NCBI GenBank assembly: GCA_948099385.1 | Contig: CANUEZ040000207.1 | Coordinates: 1,488,001 to 1,552,000, forward strand | DNA from: Fasciola hepatica | Lineage: Eukaryota > Platyhelminthes > Trematoda > Plagiorchiida > Fasciolidae | DNA length: 64,000 nt | Direction: 5' to 3' | Shown: piece by piece, positions 24,094 to 35,559 of the stretch | Numbering within the stretch: the stretch's first letter is position 1 | How the letters are laid out: each line of letters begins with the position of its first letter | Made by a program: the position numbers and the translations under genes | Notes under the pieces: model-generated | What the model was told of the DNA's origin: nothing | Seen by the model: only the letters and a program-made list of their open reading frames with translations | Database searches by the model: none

Positions 24094-25161
24094 GTATGTT
24101 ATTTCATTCCAATGAAATCAGTTATTATGAGTACTCGTTCTTGCTATCATTTGAGTGGGTCGATATATCGATGAGTTAGTACAGTCCATGTTGAGTGGGA
24201 ACTCATGTCTGAAGTCATTCTACAAATATTATTTCTTGCGGTCTCTGGGTTTGTGTGTGCAAGTGTGTGTGTGTATTAATGTACGTTGTGATGTAGGATA
24301 AAGGATGTGGCGGTTCATTGAGAGATGAAAATAATGTGCAGTTGGTCTGATTACTTCATTATTAGTTGCCAGTGAACTGCCGACCAGTGATACATGTTTG
24401 ATCACAGGGCTCCATAAAGGTTTTTTGATGTTTGCGTTATAGTTTTTGAAACGCACCAAGTACGTCGTATTTCATAGAAAGCTCCACCCTCAAAAGTGAT
24501 TATGTCTTCCTATTTGCAACTCCTCTCAATAAAATCTGGCACACAAAATAACTTAGACCAACACAGGTGACGTGCGGAAAATAGAAATTTCAGAATTTCA
24601 GAATTGTCTTTCTGTTTATTTCTCGGTAGTTCCTGAATTCACATAGCGTATTGATCTTTCTGTTTCTGAAAGGAATATGACCAGCAATTGGCCGAACAGG
24701 CGCAGCGGTGGGCAAATAATTGTACAAACCGTCATGATGGCTGGGAAGATAGAGAACACTCGAAATGGCAATATGTCGGACAAAATTGGGCACCCAATCG
24801 TTCGTACGAAATGTGAGATTGGGACCAAGGGTTTCAATTCCCAATATGACCTTGACCTGTCGCATTCTTGTCACCTTCCGTCAAATTCAGGTGTTGAGTC
24901 AATTTGTTTCATTATTGCAGTTGAAAATTGCACACGTAAACAAACACAAACACACAATATTCCCCTCTCTTTGATGTGGTAAACTGACGGTGTTTTTTAA
25001 CATTTCTATTTTCAAGTTCATTCAATGACTGGTTCATTGAACATTTGAACTGTACATTTGAAACAATGAAGAGTGACCGTGGAGAGCAATGTGGCCACTA
25101 TATCCAAGTGAGTTGATCATTTGTCGGATCTCACCGGGAAACCAAAAAACCTGCTTCTGCA

Positions 25162-25228
<67 letters not shown>

Positions 25229-25455
25229 ATAATGACTTCACTGGGACTTATTCTGGTTCCTCTGGAGCTTGAGGGAATACTCTTCAATTAAAAATAGGAT
25301 TGTACAATTACGAAGATGAGTGGGCAGAAAGTCACCTGGTACGCATACCTGACTGGCAGCAACAACCGCGAATTCGGTGATGTGCTTCCGGAGAAATTCT
25401 GTCCGCATGTTTACATACTACTTACTACAAATACATATACATCTACATATATATG

Positions 25456-25506
<51 letters not shown>

Positions 25507-27493
25507 TAGAAACGGCGAAAGTGTGCGTAATTCCATGTTCCAGTTCATACAATTACCCTCTAATAGCATAGATTCAAACGTTATCGCACAACTTTCTCTA
25601 TTCCCAAGAGAATAATCATGGAGCGGCACTGGCTCTTGGAGACAACGTGCAACATATGATGGACCACTATACGAAAAAATACTTCATCATAAAACTTGAT
25701 GTTCCTTATGTCGACGAAACTGAGGAGAATCGTGGAGAATGGGGGAAGATCAAGTTTGTAATGCTGGATGTGAAGGTTATGCTCTCAGTAATGTTCGAGT
25801 GAATTCAAAGTAAATATATTCCCTCAGAGGCTGAAATTCCGTCAAAAAGATGACCAACTGGTAGTTGACAGAAAAGGCTTTTTCCGTACTTTGAGCAGAC
25901 CACAAGTGTTTTGCCCTAGAGTCTCACCACTACTAGCTAACTATCGCAGATATAAAACTATATGGTTCTACTTCATTGCGGTCGTGTATAGGAACAATAC
26001 ATGTTTACTAGACACCCATATGCATCAGTTGGGTCGATTTCTCTGTGTGTAAATATAAGTAGTGATGCAATATTAATTTTCGCTCTCATTGAATTCAACT
26101 TGAAAAATCAGTCAACTCACAACTGGGATTTCATCTGGTCTACCATATCTCAGATTGTGGCGACTAGAACGACGCACATTGGATGTAGATCGGCAATGTG
26201 CAAAAAATCTATCAGGACTCCATGGCGAACGACAGTCGTCTGCAATTACGGCCCAACGTGAGTGCCACCACATCACAATTGGATTTCAAGGGGCAAGTAA
26301 TGATTGATTGAATATGGATCACCTCAAGTTATTCTATACTAGCTGACCATGATTTACAATGCGTTTATTATGAGTAAAACATTAGAAACAACGAGTTAAA
26401 TTAATTGTAAAAATCAATGAATGAGCACGTCAGCAGAATGAGTTGGAAGTAAAATACTTGGCATGCAGCAGCATATTCTTTTGTTGAGAAGCCTTTAGGA
26501 AATGTTTGATATCCATACATAACCACCTTGTGAGTTCGAAGTAAAAGAATAGACTACGTCACTTACGCTAACAGACGAAGATTCCAAATCGAAAATGTCA
26601 TTGTATGATTGTTTGCTTGTGAAACTGTGGCTTTCAGAAGAGCCACATAATGTCATTGTCACAGCATAGAGTGCCTCATAGTAAAAGTCATATTCACTAA
26701 TTATTTTATCCAATCTCGCGAAAGACCTTACTCCTAATCTCACTGATTTATCTTTGTTCTCATTTAGTTATTCTTGAAACTGTTACAGTAAACAAGAACT
26801 TTCTGTTTTTGGTCAAAACACAAAGTTTAGTCAAGAATGCTGAAAGTAATGTTCACTAGACGAACATGTTCATATGCGTTTCCATGAACTGAGGAGTAGT
26901 TCAAGATAATCATTGTATCATTATTTGGCTAATCAATGATGACATTAGAAGCCGTTTCTGATAATCTCGGTTGATAGTACCTGACATTGTGATTGATTTC
27001 GTCAGTGAAGATTCAAGATCAAGATGATTCTCTGTACAAGTAACCATCGGGCTTCAAAGACTAGCTTGGTCTTCTTTGTAACCATAGTTACTCATAACTA
27101 CTTAGCGGGTTCTCACCACACGATGGAATTCAGACTATCAACCTATTCATCTGGTCACTTGTGTGTGGGTCACACTAGTGCAAGCTGAACTGGACAGCAA
27201 ATATAGGCGATATTTGACCCGTTGAAAACAGAAGTGTGACGGTTTATCCACGTGAAAGCTGTAGAAAATACAGGCAGAAAGCAGACGGGATGTTTAACTT
27301 CATCTTTAGACACTTTAAGAATATATGTTTGCTCAGAAATAAGAAATCAGAGATTTCTATCTATTGTGTAATGTACAGATCCATTAGTAAAACCCTTCTT
27401 GGTCTGGTTTATTCCACTCCTTTCAGCGGTTATCTGGTAGGCAAGCATCCTTACAAGAAAGCAGATCCTGCCGTGTGTAACGGAGTGAAGTAA
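23872..27493 (+). CDS. Venom-allergen-like protein (SCP/TAPS, CAP domain), five exons
   Basis: Five exons can be assembled with consistent phases: 23,872-24,093, 24,673-24,812, 25,017-25,107, 26,154-26,257 and 27,427-27,493. They give about 205 codons, the usual length of a single-CAP secreted protein. The CAP landmarks appear in order: WHN-xARR, AQRWANNCTNRH, VGQNWA, DWFIEH, GEQCGHYIQ, THIGC, VVCNYGP and a GKHPYKK tail. Of the usual CAP cavity residues both histidines and one glutamate are present, but the VGEN glutamate is glutamine. The Trp expected after the CGHYTQ motif is Ala. Flatworm VALs are typically secreted at the host interface, which is inferred here from a hydrophobic signal-like N-terminus. 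The open frame has no in-frame ATG in exon 1, so it either uses an unseen upstream exon or is a young pseudogene. Confidence 0.85.
24673..24812 (+). CDS. VAL exon 2 (CAP helix, C-x3-H and VGQN)
   Basis: Acceptor AG at 24,671-24,672; phase 0 entry; donor GTGAGA at 24,813; phase 2 exit. It encodes LAEQAQRWANNC, C-T-N-R-H with the cavity His codon at 24,733, and VGQNWA with Gln (24,781) where many CAP proteins have Glu. No stops. Minus-strand frames across it are shadows. Confidence 0.88.
25017..25107 (+). CDS. VAL exon 3 (WFxE and CGHYxQ)
   Basis: Acceptor after TTTTCAAG (AG at 25,015-25,016); donor GTGAGT at 25,108; phase 0 exit. It encodes S-F-N-D-W-F-I-E (cavity Glu codon at 25,039) and ends GEQCGHYIQ (cavity His codon at 25,096). 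It is only 30 codons long and is bounded by introns of 204 and 1,046 bases. Confidence 0.88.
25161..25220. repeat. (TA)n microsatellite in VAL intron 3
   Basis: TA run with single C and G interruptions, within the intron between VAL exons 3 and 4. Confidence 0.95.
25436..25505. repeat. Second TA-rich microsatellite in VAL intron 3
   Basis: Interrupted ACATATAT and TATATA units. Apparent YIYIYI frames in this interval are artefacts. Confidence 0.95.
26154..26257 (+). CDS. VAL exon 4 (THIGC and VVCNYGP signature)
   Basis: Acceptor CATATCTCAG ends at 26,153 and the donor GTGAGT is at 26,258. It starts in phase 0 with IVATRTTHIGC and ends with TTVVCNYGP, the second CAP signature. The Trp normally following I/V-V is Ala, and the Gly after the Cys is Arg, so the CAP1 signature is diverged. 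Confidence 0.85.
27427..27493 (+). CDS. VAL exon 5 (C-terminal tail)
   Basis: Acceptor TTTCAG ends at 27,426. One base completes a Thr codon from exon 4, followed by GYLVGKHPYKKADPAVCNGVK and a stop at 27,491. Family tails usually continue with further cysteines. A one-base shift after NGV would read VTRYTSCIE followed by TGA, which looks more like a family tail, so a recent frameshift is possible. Confidence 0.75.
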
Positions 27494-28129
27494 CTCGATA
27501 CACCAGTTGCATCGAATGAAACGAGTACGTGGCCTCCGGAAACACCAGAGGAAAGGGCACGACGTTTAATACGTGGACAGCCACGAACATGTGCATGTTC
27601 GGACAAGTGAGCTGGTCGGATGGATGCACAACTTTCAATTTTCAATGGGCTGTCCGAATTTCAGTTCCAATCAGCTTCTCAGCTTCTCAATTTATGAGCA
27701 TATTTCCCATTCCTGTCCTCACACACAAACACACGCCACAGTCTTATTACATACTTTTCCATTACTATGCTCGAGCTTTTACATATAACCTGAAATAGGC
27801 AAGCTATCGTGATTTATTCTCGAATATTTTAGCGTGTTTCTTCCCAAAACCCGCAAAGTCATGTCCGAATGAGACGATTGGGAAACCCTAGATGACCGAG
27901 TTTTGGGCTACAAAACTTAGTGACTTTCACTTTCGGACGTTTGGATTTCGAATTGGGCTACTGGGTAAGCTAAAACTAGGAAAGACATTTCGCGTAAATC
28001 GTGAGACAAAGCAGTGAGACAAAACAGTCCGCGAAGGTATGCACCGTGGAGTCAATTTGTTCTGAGTCTCCTTGTAGGATCGTTATTGGCAAGCAATGAA
28101 ATCCCGAAGGAGTCCTGATCTATTCCAGA

Positions 28130-28410
28130 CACCGAAACTGTGGAAGACAGTGCTACAAATGTATGCCTAATCTGTCATAGGAGCTCGATCATACTAACAA
28201 CTGAGAGTAAACCTGATACAAAGAGCTGGTTTAGAGATTTGTCAATATGTTTTTTATGCAAGCTGGAAGCACTCCTATCCTTGTCGGATTCTTTGGATTT
28301 ACCACCGCATGATGTGACAGATATCAACGTAAGCAATCTTGCTAAAATCTTCCAAACACACGAATCACACAACAAATCTACAATTGTCAGTTTATGACAA
28401 CGGTGTTTGT
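28130..28410 (-). pseudogene. Diverged relative of the arm B retropepsin-like segment
   Basis: The stretch near 28,285-28,350 (TTGGATTTACCACCG, then TAAGCAATCTTG after a 21-base insertion) matches 17,219-17,250, and flanking sequence at 28,195-28,240 also aligns. On the minus strand both begin with a GGKSK motif. It probably belongs with the protease tail and gag-like pieces that follow on the same strand. Confidence 0.35.
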
Positions 28411-29139
28411 CCACTCGAAGTCGACATCCCGGTGCAATTGGCTACTGAGAGACATTAAAACAGGCCTGAGTCTCAAAGCGGTTACGCTTTGTAACTCCCT
28501 TATCGACTTAGTTGAGTGACGCGCAGTGAACAAAGCGAACTCAATCAGAATCAAAGACATTCAGTACGAAGGTGTGGTATTGCGAATTTAAACATCAATA
28601 ACGACATTTACGTGTCGTAAAATAACAAACCACAGCAGTAGACGATCACAAAGTCATACAAGGCTCAGAGGGAATCGACCGGCAACCATTCAAGTTAAAA
28701 GGCAGCGCAGCCGAACGCGACTAACGCAGATAATGTAACGTTTTTTTGCGATAAAGTAACTGTCACTCAAATGCTTGCAGCAAAATTCATATGAGAACGA
28801 AGGATGAAAATGGTATCAGAATTCACGCGATATTAGGATACGATCGGGAGAAATCATAGAAATATGATTGAATCGTCAATCACGCTTAATTAAGACAATA
28901 CACTTAAAGTTGTCGGATTTATCTTCCCACAGTAATTAAACATACAAGTGATCCCCGTTGAATTTCCACGATTTCTACTGGCTATTTATGACTCAGTTCT
29001 CCCCCATCGATGAAGCCGTCTCACAAAAATCCATTGACAGCAGAAGTTTGAGAACAAAACTTGCTTGGATTTTCTTCTACTAATTCTGTTGTGGTGCCAA
29101 ATATTGGCCTTAATCCTCACGGTGACTATACAGGGCTTG

Positions 29140-29330
29140 GTAAAACACGATCCAACGGCATGCGACTGGCAAATGGATCATTCGTGAGCCCTTTCCTTTG
29201 TTCGTGTATTTAAATTTCTTTTGGGGCACATAAATCTAACAGCTTATCCTGCTCTAAATTTTGAAGTGGGTTGCTCGGGATATCCCCCAAGTGATTTCAA
29301 TTAGACAGATTGCCTTTGTTCGGTATATTA
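29140..29330 (-). pseudogene. BEL/Pao-like retropepsin tail remnant
   Basis: The reverse complement aligns with 47,187-47,290 (shared GAACAAAGGCA, ATCACTTGG and ATATCCCGAG blocks) and with the arm B copies. It lies between a gag-like segment (29,800-30,060) and the 28.1 kb segment on the same strand, consistent with one decayed element in gag-protease order. Confidence 0.45.
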
Positions 29331-29795
29331 TCTTTTGGATCGCTAAAACGAACTTTCTACTTCACACCACCTAACTTCGAACATCCCGCCAAGCCGACTG
29401 TTACCACGGAGACACCACTTCCGGTATCCAGCAATGTAATAATCACAACCGATTTCTTGGGTCGTTTGACCTCTACCGGAATCATTCACATGCACACATC
29501 GCAATCCATAGAGAACATTTGATAAGATGTTTGCATAACACGTGTGACAGGTTTTTGATGTCCTAGCCAGTGGTGATGAAACATACAGATCTTCTTCTTG
29601 CGTGATTTTCAAAAACCACAGAACGTAAGTAGGTGAAACATAGTTTGTGGACCGACAATAAACTTCAAAGTTGTTGTTTGGTTAGGAATTGAAACTCTGG
29701 TTAACTGTCGCTGAATTTCTCACACATGGTATTATCTGAAACGGCAGCATTGAATTTCTGAAACGTCGCACGTTTTTTTCCAGTAAATGACAATC

Positions 29796-30060
29796 TGAAC
29801 TTCCATACAAGATTGCCTTTCAAGCAGCAAATTCGCAAGCATCTCAAAAGAAAAAACTCCCGATCACTCCGACAGATTTGCTCAGAAATATATAATGCGG
29901 TAGATTTTCGAAGCTGATCCAACTGTGTGTACTGAATTGAGGTCGGTCACATAACCAAATTGATTCAGAACATCACCAAAACTGTTACCAGTCAGACATT
30001 GTCAGGATGTATCCATGTTTGGTGAAGTTTTCAAATGCACACCTAAAATTAATGTGGTGC
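29796..30060 (-). pseudogene. BEL/Pao gag-like remnant
   Basis: A minus-strand frame reads DVLNQFGYVTDLNSVHTV. It aligns with SVEQLGYMVDLHSIRTTES from the related segment at 46,470-46,961. LGY-xx-DLNS followed by an amphipathic stretch resembles the gag region (DUF1759-like) of BEL/Pao elements. The frame breaks soon after. The first 42 bases match the A-B junction at 7,017-7,058, inverted. Confidence 0.4.
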
Positions 30061-31109
30061 TGTTTGATATAACAAGCAGCCTTCCAGGGCATCGTCGACC
30101 TTCCCCTTTACGAAAGGAATGCAGATCAGGCAATGCTGAGCATCACTTGTGATGTGCAATGCTATCTATTCGTCGATCAGTTCAAAAATAACATGATGAA
30201 TGACAAGTGGGCAGCTTCAGGCTTCTCAGCAAATAAACCGATCAACGTACTTTTCCATTCAACACGTAATTTCTATCCGCGTTACTGATTTCTAGTCACA
30301 TCAGGACCTTTAAAGTGAAGTCGCAACCTTTGTTTACATATTAGGGAACGTAACAGTAACGAGTTCGTCAGCACCAACTTCATCTGTTTCGTCAGTGATG
30401 TCAGTAATCCCATCGCATTTTAGGGCAGCTGTTACTCATCTCGACTTCAATGATTCATCTGATTGCTTCCGGGTCCTCCAATGCCAAAAGCATCTTATCT
30501 AATTCCAATGCATTATCACTTACCTGGAAATCGCAATCTGCACATGAATACAGGGAATTCGAAAAGAACTTACCGGGAAGGAGATGACGGTTATACTCCA
30601 AGCTTTCTGTTCTTTGCAGAGTTGCATGGGATGTGAAACGAAAATGTGAATGTCAGAAATGTTGAAGGACGTCAAACGAATAAGCGCAAATGTCAGAAAA
30701 TGGTATAACAAAGCCACAATGGAAAAAATCAAAGTCACCTGAATAGAATCTGAGCAATCAGCCACTGTCGTTACGAAGTGAAATATATATATATATATAA
30801 GTCATCGGAGGACGGTTAAGTAGTAATACGTCCGCCTAGAAGGGATTATCTTTACTAGTATGGTCCAACCAATAAACTACGAGATCCTATTTCCATGGGT
30901 TTGAAATACATTTCAAACTGTGTTTCGGTTCATATATTACACGGTGTCCGAAAATGTACAATAATACAGCAAATCGTGAACTCATACTGGACTATGCTGA
31001 TTCTTAGAAATACTGTGAGTGTAAATACACAGGAAGAACTTCAGAGCTAGAATGAGCATGTTAAAATGCGAGCGGTATTACCTCCAAATAAAACCGGTGA
31101 CTTGGTGCG
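30061..31109. other. No gene seen; short (TA)n
   Basis: AT-rich intergenic sequence with an 8-unit TA run at 30,784-30,799. The minus-strand frame 30,520-30,765 has no recognisable features. Confidence 0.45.
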
Positions 31110-31252
31110 TAAAACCAGCATGGTACTATGAGAGAAAGGAGAACAAGAATACCACTACTCTGCACTTATATTACGAAATAAATGAAATCACAACCAGTAA
31201 AGACTACGATGGATCATCAGCAGTGAAGTGAACGAAAGTAGCAGAAACAAAA

Positions 31253-31265
31253 CCTACTACTACTG

Positions 31266-31334
<69 letters not shown>

Positions 31335-31335
31335 T
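31253..31335. repeat. (TAC)n microsatellite, short allele
   Basis: Partner of the GTA run at 6,666-6,860 but 108 bases shorter, with a TGC variant unit near 31,265. Confidence 0.97.
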
Positions 31336-32002
31336 AACTACTTTTACTGCTAACACTACCACTGATATTATCCGAAAGACGTACCTAGTCAGCAGGTTGT
31401 CGAGAGAAACACTCGTTTCGCTTTCACTAAAATTAACCACTTGCTACAACAATGCTCATAGGCATACGGGGGTTCAGTCTACTTGAAGGCAGTCATTGTC
31501 CGGAGAGGGAGGAGCAGTCACGTGTTTTGCACACTCTCGTTTACCTTATTGCGTCTGGTTCCTTTGACATAGATGCGTTCGTTAATTATCCACAAGTGTC
31601 TACAATTGTTTTTTGAGCAGTCAGCTACTTACTCGTTCAGAAAGTAGCATGTTCACCGCGCCACAATAACATTAATGTAATTTCTACTATTACTACTATT
31701 ACTACCACTACCATTACTAGTAATATTAATATCATTATTCACAATAGATGTGGGTTGGCATCTTGCTGATTTCCATTTATGGTCCCGGACAGTACCCCTA
31801 TGGATAGACCACAACTGAACTGGTCATTTGCATCAAAGATAATATGGTGAACTATGATCCAGTGTTTCTTCGTCTGGATGAAGCAATCACACAGTTCCTA
31901 ATTCTTGTCTCAAATCATAGCGCTCTGTTATTCTGAGATACCTAACTTTCTTTTCGCTTAAAATATCCCGGTTTTTAGGCAGTGATCTACTTATTTCAGT
32001 GA

Positions 32003-32515
32003 TATATACCTAATATACCGCAATCCTTCTCTAAGAAAAAAGTGCCCAGTCCTGCGGACCATCATCCCCGTTCCGTTGAGGTACTTGGTTCGAAACGCGG
32101 TAGATATCTACCCGACATTTATGTGGAGATCTCAAACACAGGAATCGATTCTCACACCGAAGTTTACCGAAGAGCTGGTTTCACATCAAATCACAAAATC
32201 GAACATAATCGTTTCTTTGTCATTGGGAATTGTGCGTTGTGCCGCTCCATCAGTATTCAACAAAAGGTTATCAACGGTCTTCATCTGAATGGCTCAGAGT
32301 TCGACTCTCTCAATTACCAACGGATTGGATCAGGAAACAACTGCTCACTGACCCTCCACGAAAACTTCCTTCTGGTCATGAATCACAACTTCAGCCTGGA
32401 TTCCCTTGCTGCAGGGATGAAAATTTTCGGGACACACAATGTTCACAGTAACAAATCCCAATTGGTTAATCAGTGTTTTAGGTGTCGTGCATTTCGGAAA
32501 CGGTTGAGAACTTGA
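32003..32515 (+). CDS. Unassigned ORF in outer arm A'
   Basis: Same frame as 5,490-6,002 (minus), open between a TGA at 32,000 and the stop at 32,513-32,515, with no ATG start before about codon 100. The encoded sequence is identical in the two arms as far as read. The family is not recognised. It may be an exon or a transposon fragment. Confidence 0.3.
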   Translation, partial: YIPNIPQSFSKKKVPSPADHHPRSVEVLGSKRGRYLPDIYVEISNTGIDSHTEVYRRAGFTSNHKIEHNRFFVIGNCALCRSISIQQKVINGLHLNGSEFDSLNYQRIGSGNNCSLTLHENFLLVMNHNFSLDSLAAGMKIFGTHNVHSNKSQLVNQCFRCRAFRKRLRT

Positions 32516-33844
32516 TTCTTCAAAGTTGGGAAAATCTCCATCACGACTGAGACGTCACTGCTGACGTCATCTAGATTTCCTCCCCTTATTTAGGATCGCG
32601 GCCAGAATAGCTGGAATGACTTGACAAATCGCTTTTTACGGAACAAAGCAAAGAATCAAACAAATTAATCGCTATTGTCTCCACCATCTTCAAATGGATT
32701 TGACGAACGGTCTTCGACAAATCTAGAAGTATTTTACAAATTTCCTCAAAGGTTTAGTGGTTGGCCTGGTTCACTTTGTTGGCCAGGGGCGCTCCGATTG
32801 CACCAGTCACGCTTCTTCTAGTTCATTACCAAGCCGGATTGTGTTCTTTGATTCTTTGAGACAGCTGCCATTTTGCTTTGTCTGCATAGCCTGCCAAACT
32901 TGAGGAAACAAGTGTGTAGTCTAACACTGAGTGGGGAAGGACCTGCACTTGGTCTTTGAAGTTCATAGAAATCCCTGACGGGATAGTGAGGTGGAGGCGC
33001 AAAGTGGCGGAGGGAAATGTGTCGTTGATTGCGTCACTCAGGCGCCGAACTATCAGTTCGCTTTTAATATCTCCTTTGAAAAGAAGCCGTATGTGGAATT
33101 CTTTCTTCTTGACTGGTAAATATCAATGGTCGTTTGGGTACTTCCGAAGTGTTTTTCTGACTGGAACGGTCCGGGTCCCCGTTGTTTAGAAGCTTCTTTC
33201 TTATCTAGCCTATTTTCTCACTCACTGTTTCCTCGTAACATATCTTTCATGTACGAGATACTAGGGACCGAACTGGATCCAATTTTTCGGAAACTGAGGC
33301 GAAATCAAGGTGACATCGTTAGTGACGTTTCGATCGTGACGGAGAACTACCAATCCACCCCACATGTACTTTTTACATCAAATTTTCCCAACTTTGAATA
33401 ATCAACATTCCATCTTAGTCCGGATCGCACAGCACTAAAACATTGATTACCAAGCTCAGTTTGATACTGTGAACACTCGGTCTTTCGGAAATATACATTC
33501 CTATCATATATTTGGAACTGTGCTGGCTGAATCTCTCTTGTACTCCACGTTTCACGCACAAATCCCTCTCACTAATTGAAAAATCGATTACAACTGAGAG
33601 TCAGTCAACAAAGTATCAAAAATCCCACACACCACTAGCAAGTGATTGCGAGATATTCATTATGTTTGCATATAAGATGCGAAACAGGTTCAAATGTGAG
33701 TAAGATAGCCCATCCTGTGAAGAAGACCTGATTTAGTCGGAGGCATTCGCTTGGAGTCAACGGGACAGATACGATGTCTGCATTCGAGGCTGTCGGGCAT
33801 TTCTGGGTGTCATAGAGGACGGCATCCAAAATAACTTAACTCGG

Positions 33845-34115
33845 TGGTTCTGATAAGCCTTTGGGGAAGCAGGGTTGCGCAGTGGTAACACATACGCATT
33901 CCAGTTCAAACCCTGGGTGCGGCAGGGGATACGTGCCACTGATGAGCTCTGACAAGAATGAAACACGATTCTGGTGCTTCTGAGTGTGGGTTGGTCGGAT
34001 CAACTGGGAATTGTGCGTGAAAAACAGAATCCAGAGGAGAGTCAGCCAGCAGAACCTGTTGTTGAAAACAACGTTGAGAAGTTCTGACAAGGATATCATT
34101 GGAAATGCTGCCCAC
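33845..34115 (+). mobile_element. tRNA-derived SINE-like copy in arm A'
   Basis: GCGCAGTGGTAA (A-box-like) near 33,878, then AGTTCAAACCC (B-box-like) near 33,902, then a body matching the copies in arm B. Mirror of 3,890-4,160. Confidence 0.5.
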
Positions 34116-34889
34116 CGTCTGTGAGATTATCGAATATCTATGTCGCTATTGATGTCCTCATACCGGTTGTCGACAAAATGGCAAGATATGTATCTTCTCA
34201 TTGTGACTGAGTAAATCACTATAGCCCTGAAAACCAAATTGTAACAGGTTTACATTTCCTGTCGACTGAAGATAAAATGTATATTTTATGAGAGATGTGT
34301 GGGCATCTGGTTTGCTATGTTAATGGTTGCCGACGTGAATTCTCAACCCAGAGTATACCCTTCACAAAACTCCTTGGGCTGGGATTTGGATTTACAATTC
34401 TTTGTCGCTGATGCGATGGGTAACACTCTGAAATCGGTGAAAATTCCCTAATTTACTGGGATAACTTCTTCGTTGTATGAAAGCTTTAACTAAGATGAGG
34501 TGTGTGAGTCAATGCAAAATTAGACCTGTATGATTACCCTGCTCACTCGTTTTCTATCTGATTATGTTTACAAAAATAATGTGCTGATAAGCATTACACT
34601 AGTAAGTCTTGATTTTCTCACGGTTCAAAATGTGTCTTGTGTCACAGTTGATCCGATTCCCGAATATTCACTGGTCTCGTAAAATGTGTCTGTTGGAATA
34701 AAATTCACTGAGCAGTTTACTGTACTAACATCTTAGTGAAATCAGTCGTGTGATCGATACCACAAAAATCACCATCGCTAACGAGAAAGATCGATTACCG
34801 CTCACAGTTCACCACGTCTCTACAACCATTTTGTCTGAACCCGAAACAGGAAAACAACTTTCGTTGAAGATTTTGAATTTCAACTCATA

Positions 34890-35000
34890 GGTAACTTATT
34901 TTACTTTTGTGCGGCTATCTCCTATCCCAGGACGAGCCGGCTTCATGGATGTCGTCAGCCCTCGAGTGACGGCCAGAGGCGAGATCTGAGCACAGAATAA
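34890..35000 (-). mobile_element. Truncated SINE-like element at the outer breakpoint
   Basis: Contains the body but not the tRNA-like head of the element at 2,938-3,110. The duplication junction at 35,000 falls inside it. Confidence 0.45.
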
Positions 35001-35274
35001 AGATCCTGCTCATTCCTGAAAAGTGCCACATTTGAGTCAACGGAACATTGACCGACCGCCATCATTTCCCACAAAGCTAAGTTACTGTAAAATAAACGCC
35101 TGCATATCCGACATATTCACTGAGATTTTCTCGCGACCCGCATGAAGTTGTTACGTCATCATCTGAATTCGAAATTACGTAGAGAAAGCAGTATGATTCT
35201 CTATTCAAATGCATTTTAACAGCAATGCAATGAACTTAGTACGATTTCCTGATCAGTCCATAAACCATCGTCCA

Positions 35275-35413
35275 CTTGTACAAAGATTACGTTAAGAATC
35301 ATGTCAAATTCATCAACCGTTTCCACGGCGGATTTTTCGCGAACAACTATGAGAGCTTTGAGACGGAATGCGCCAAACTGCTTGAGGACAAATCTTTAAA
35401 ATCTCATTGTTGA
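35275..35413 (+). CDS. Short unassigned open stretch, possible exon
   Basis: A frame of about 45 codons between a TAA and a TGA reads IVHLYKDYVKNHVKFINRF, then HGGFFANNYESFETECAK. Composition is protein-like, but no family is recognised and no splice site is secure. It may be part of a retroelement. Confidence 0.2.
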
Positions 35414-35559
35414 TGGTTGTAGTTAAAGATAGCACGAACAGATAAACAGACACATGTAATAGGCATGTGTGTGCACTAATTTATCAGTGTGCGACAAAAT
35501 CGAAGGGGAGAACTGTTTCGATTGGGAAATTACACAGCACGTTTGAAAAACGCGAATCG

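Larger units (their letters stand above)
31110..35000 (-). repeat. Outer inverted repeat, right arm (A')
   Basis: Reverse complement of arm A (3,005-7,003). It ends sharply at 35,000, where CACAGAATAA stops matching, inside the SINE-like element that is complete on the left side. Differences seen include the shorter trinucleotide run, isolated substitutions (one changes Ser to Phe in an antisense frame at about 34,017), and a diverged outer 145 bases (31,110-31,254). Confidence 0.95.

Noticed and set aside
24590..24874. Minus-strand 94- and 73-codon ORFs
   Set aside because: Shadow of VAL exon 2; the equivalent minus frame at 42,848-43,030 exists only because exon 2 is homologous there.
3005..35000. 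Assembly artefact (one locus entered twice, inverted)
   Set aside because: The arms differ by a SINE with a target-site duplication, microsatellite length, a poly-C indel and scattered substitutions. Haplotype mis-joining is not fully excluded and needs long reads.
2938..35000. CRISPR array or bacterial defence locus
   Set aside because: No regularly spaced short direct repeats, and no bacterial gene structure; the content is eukaryotic.
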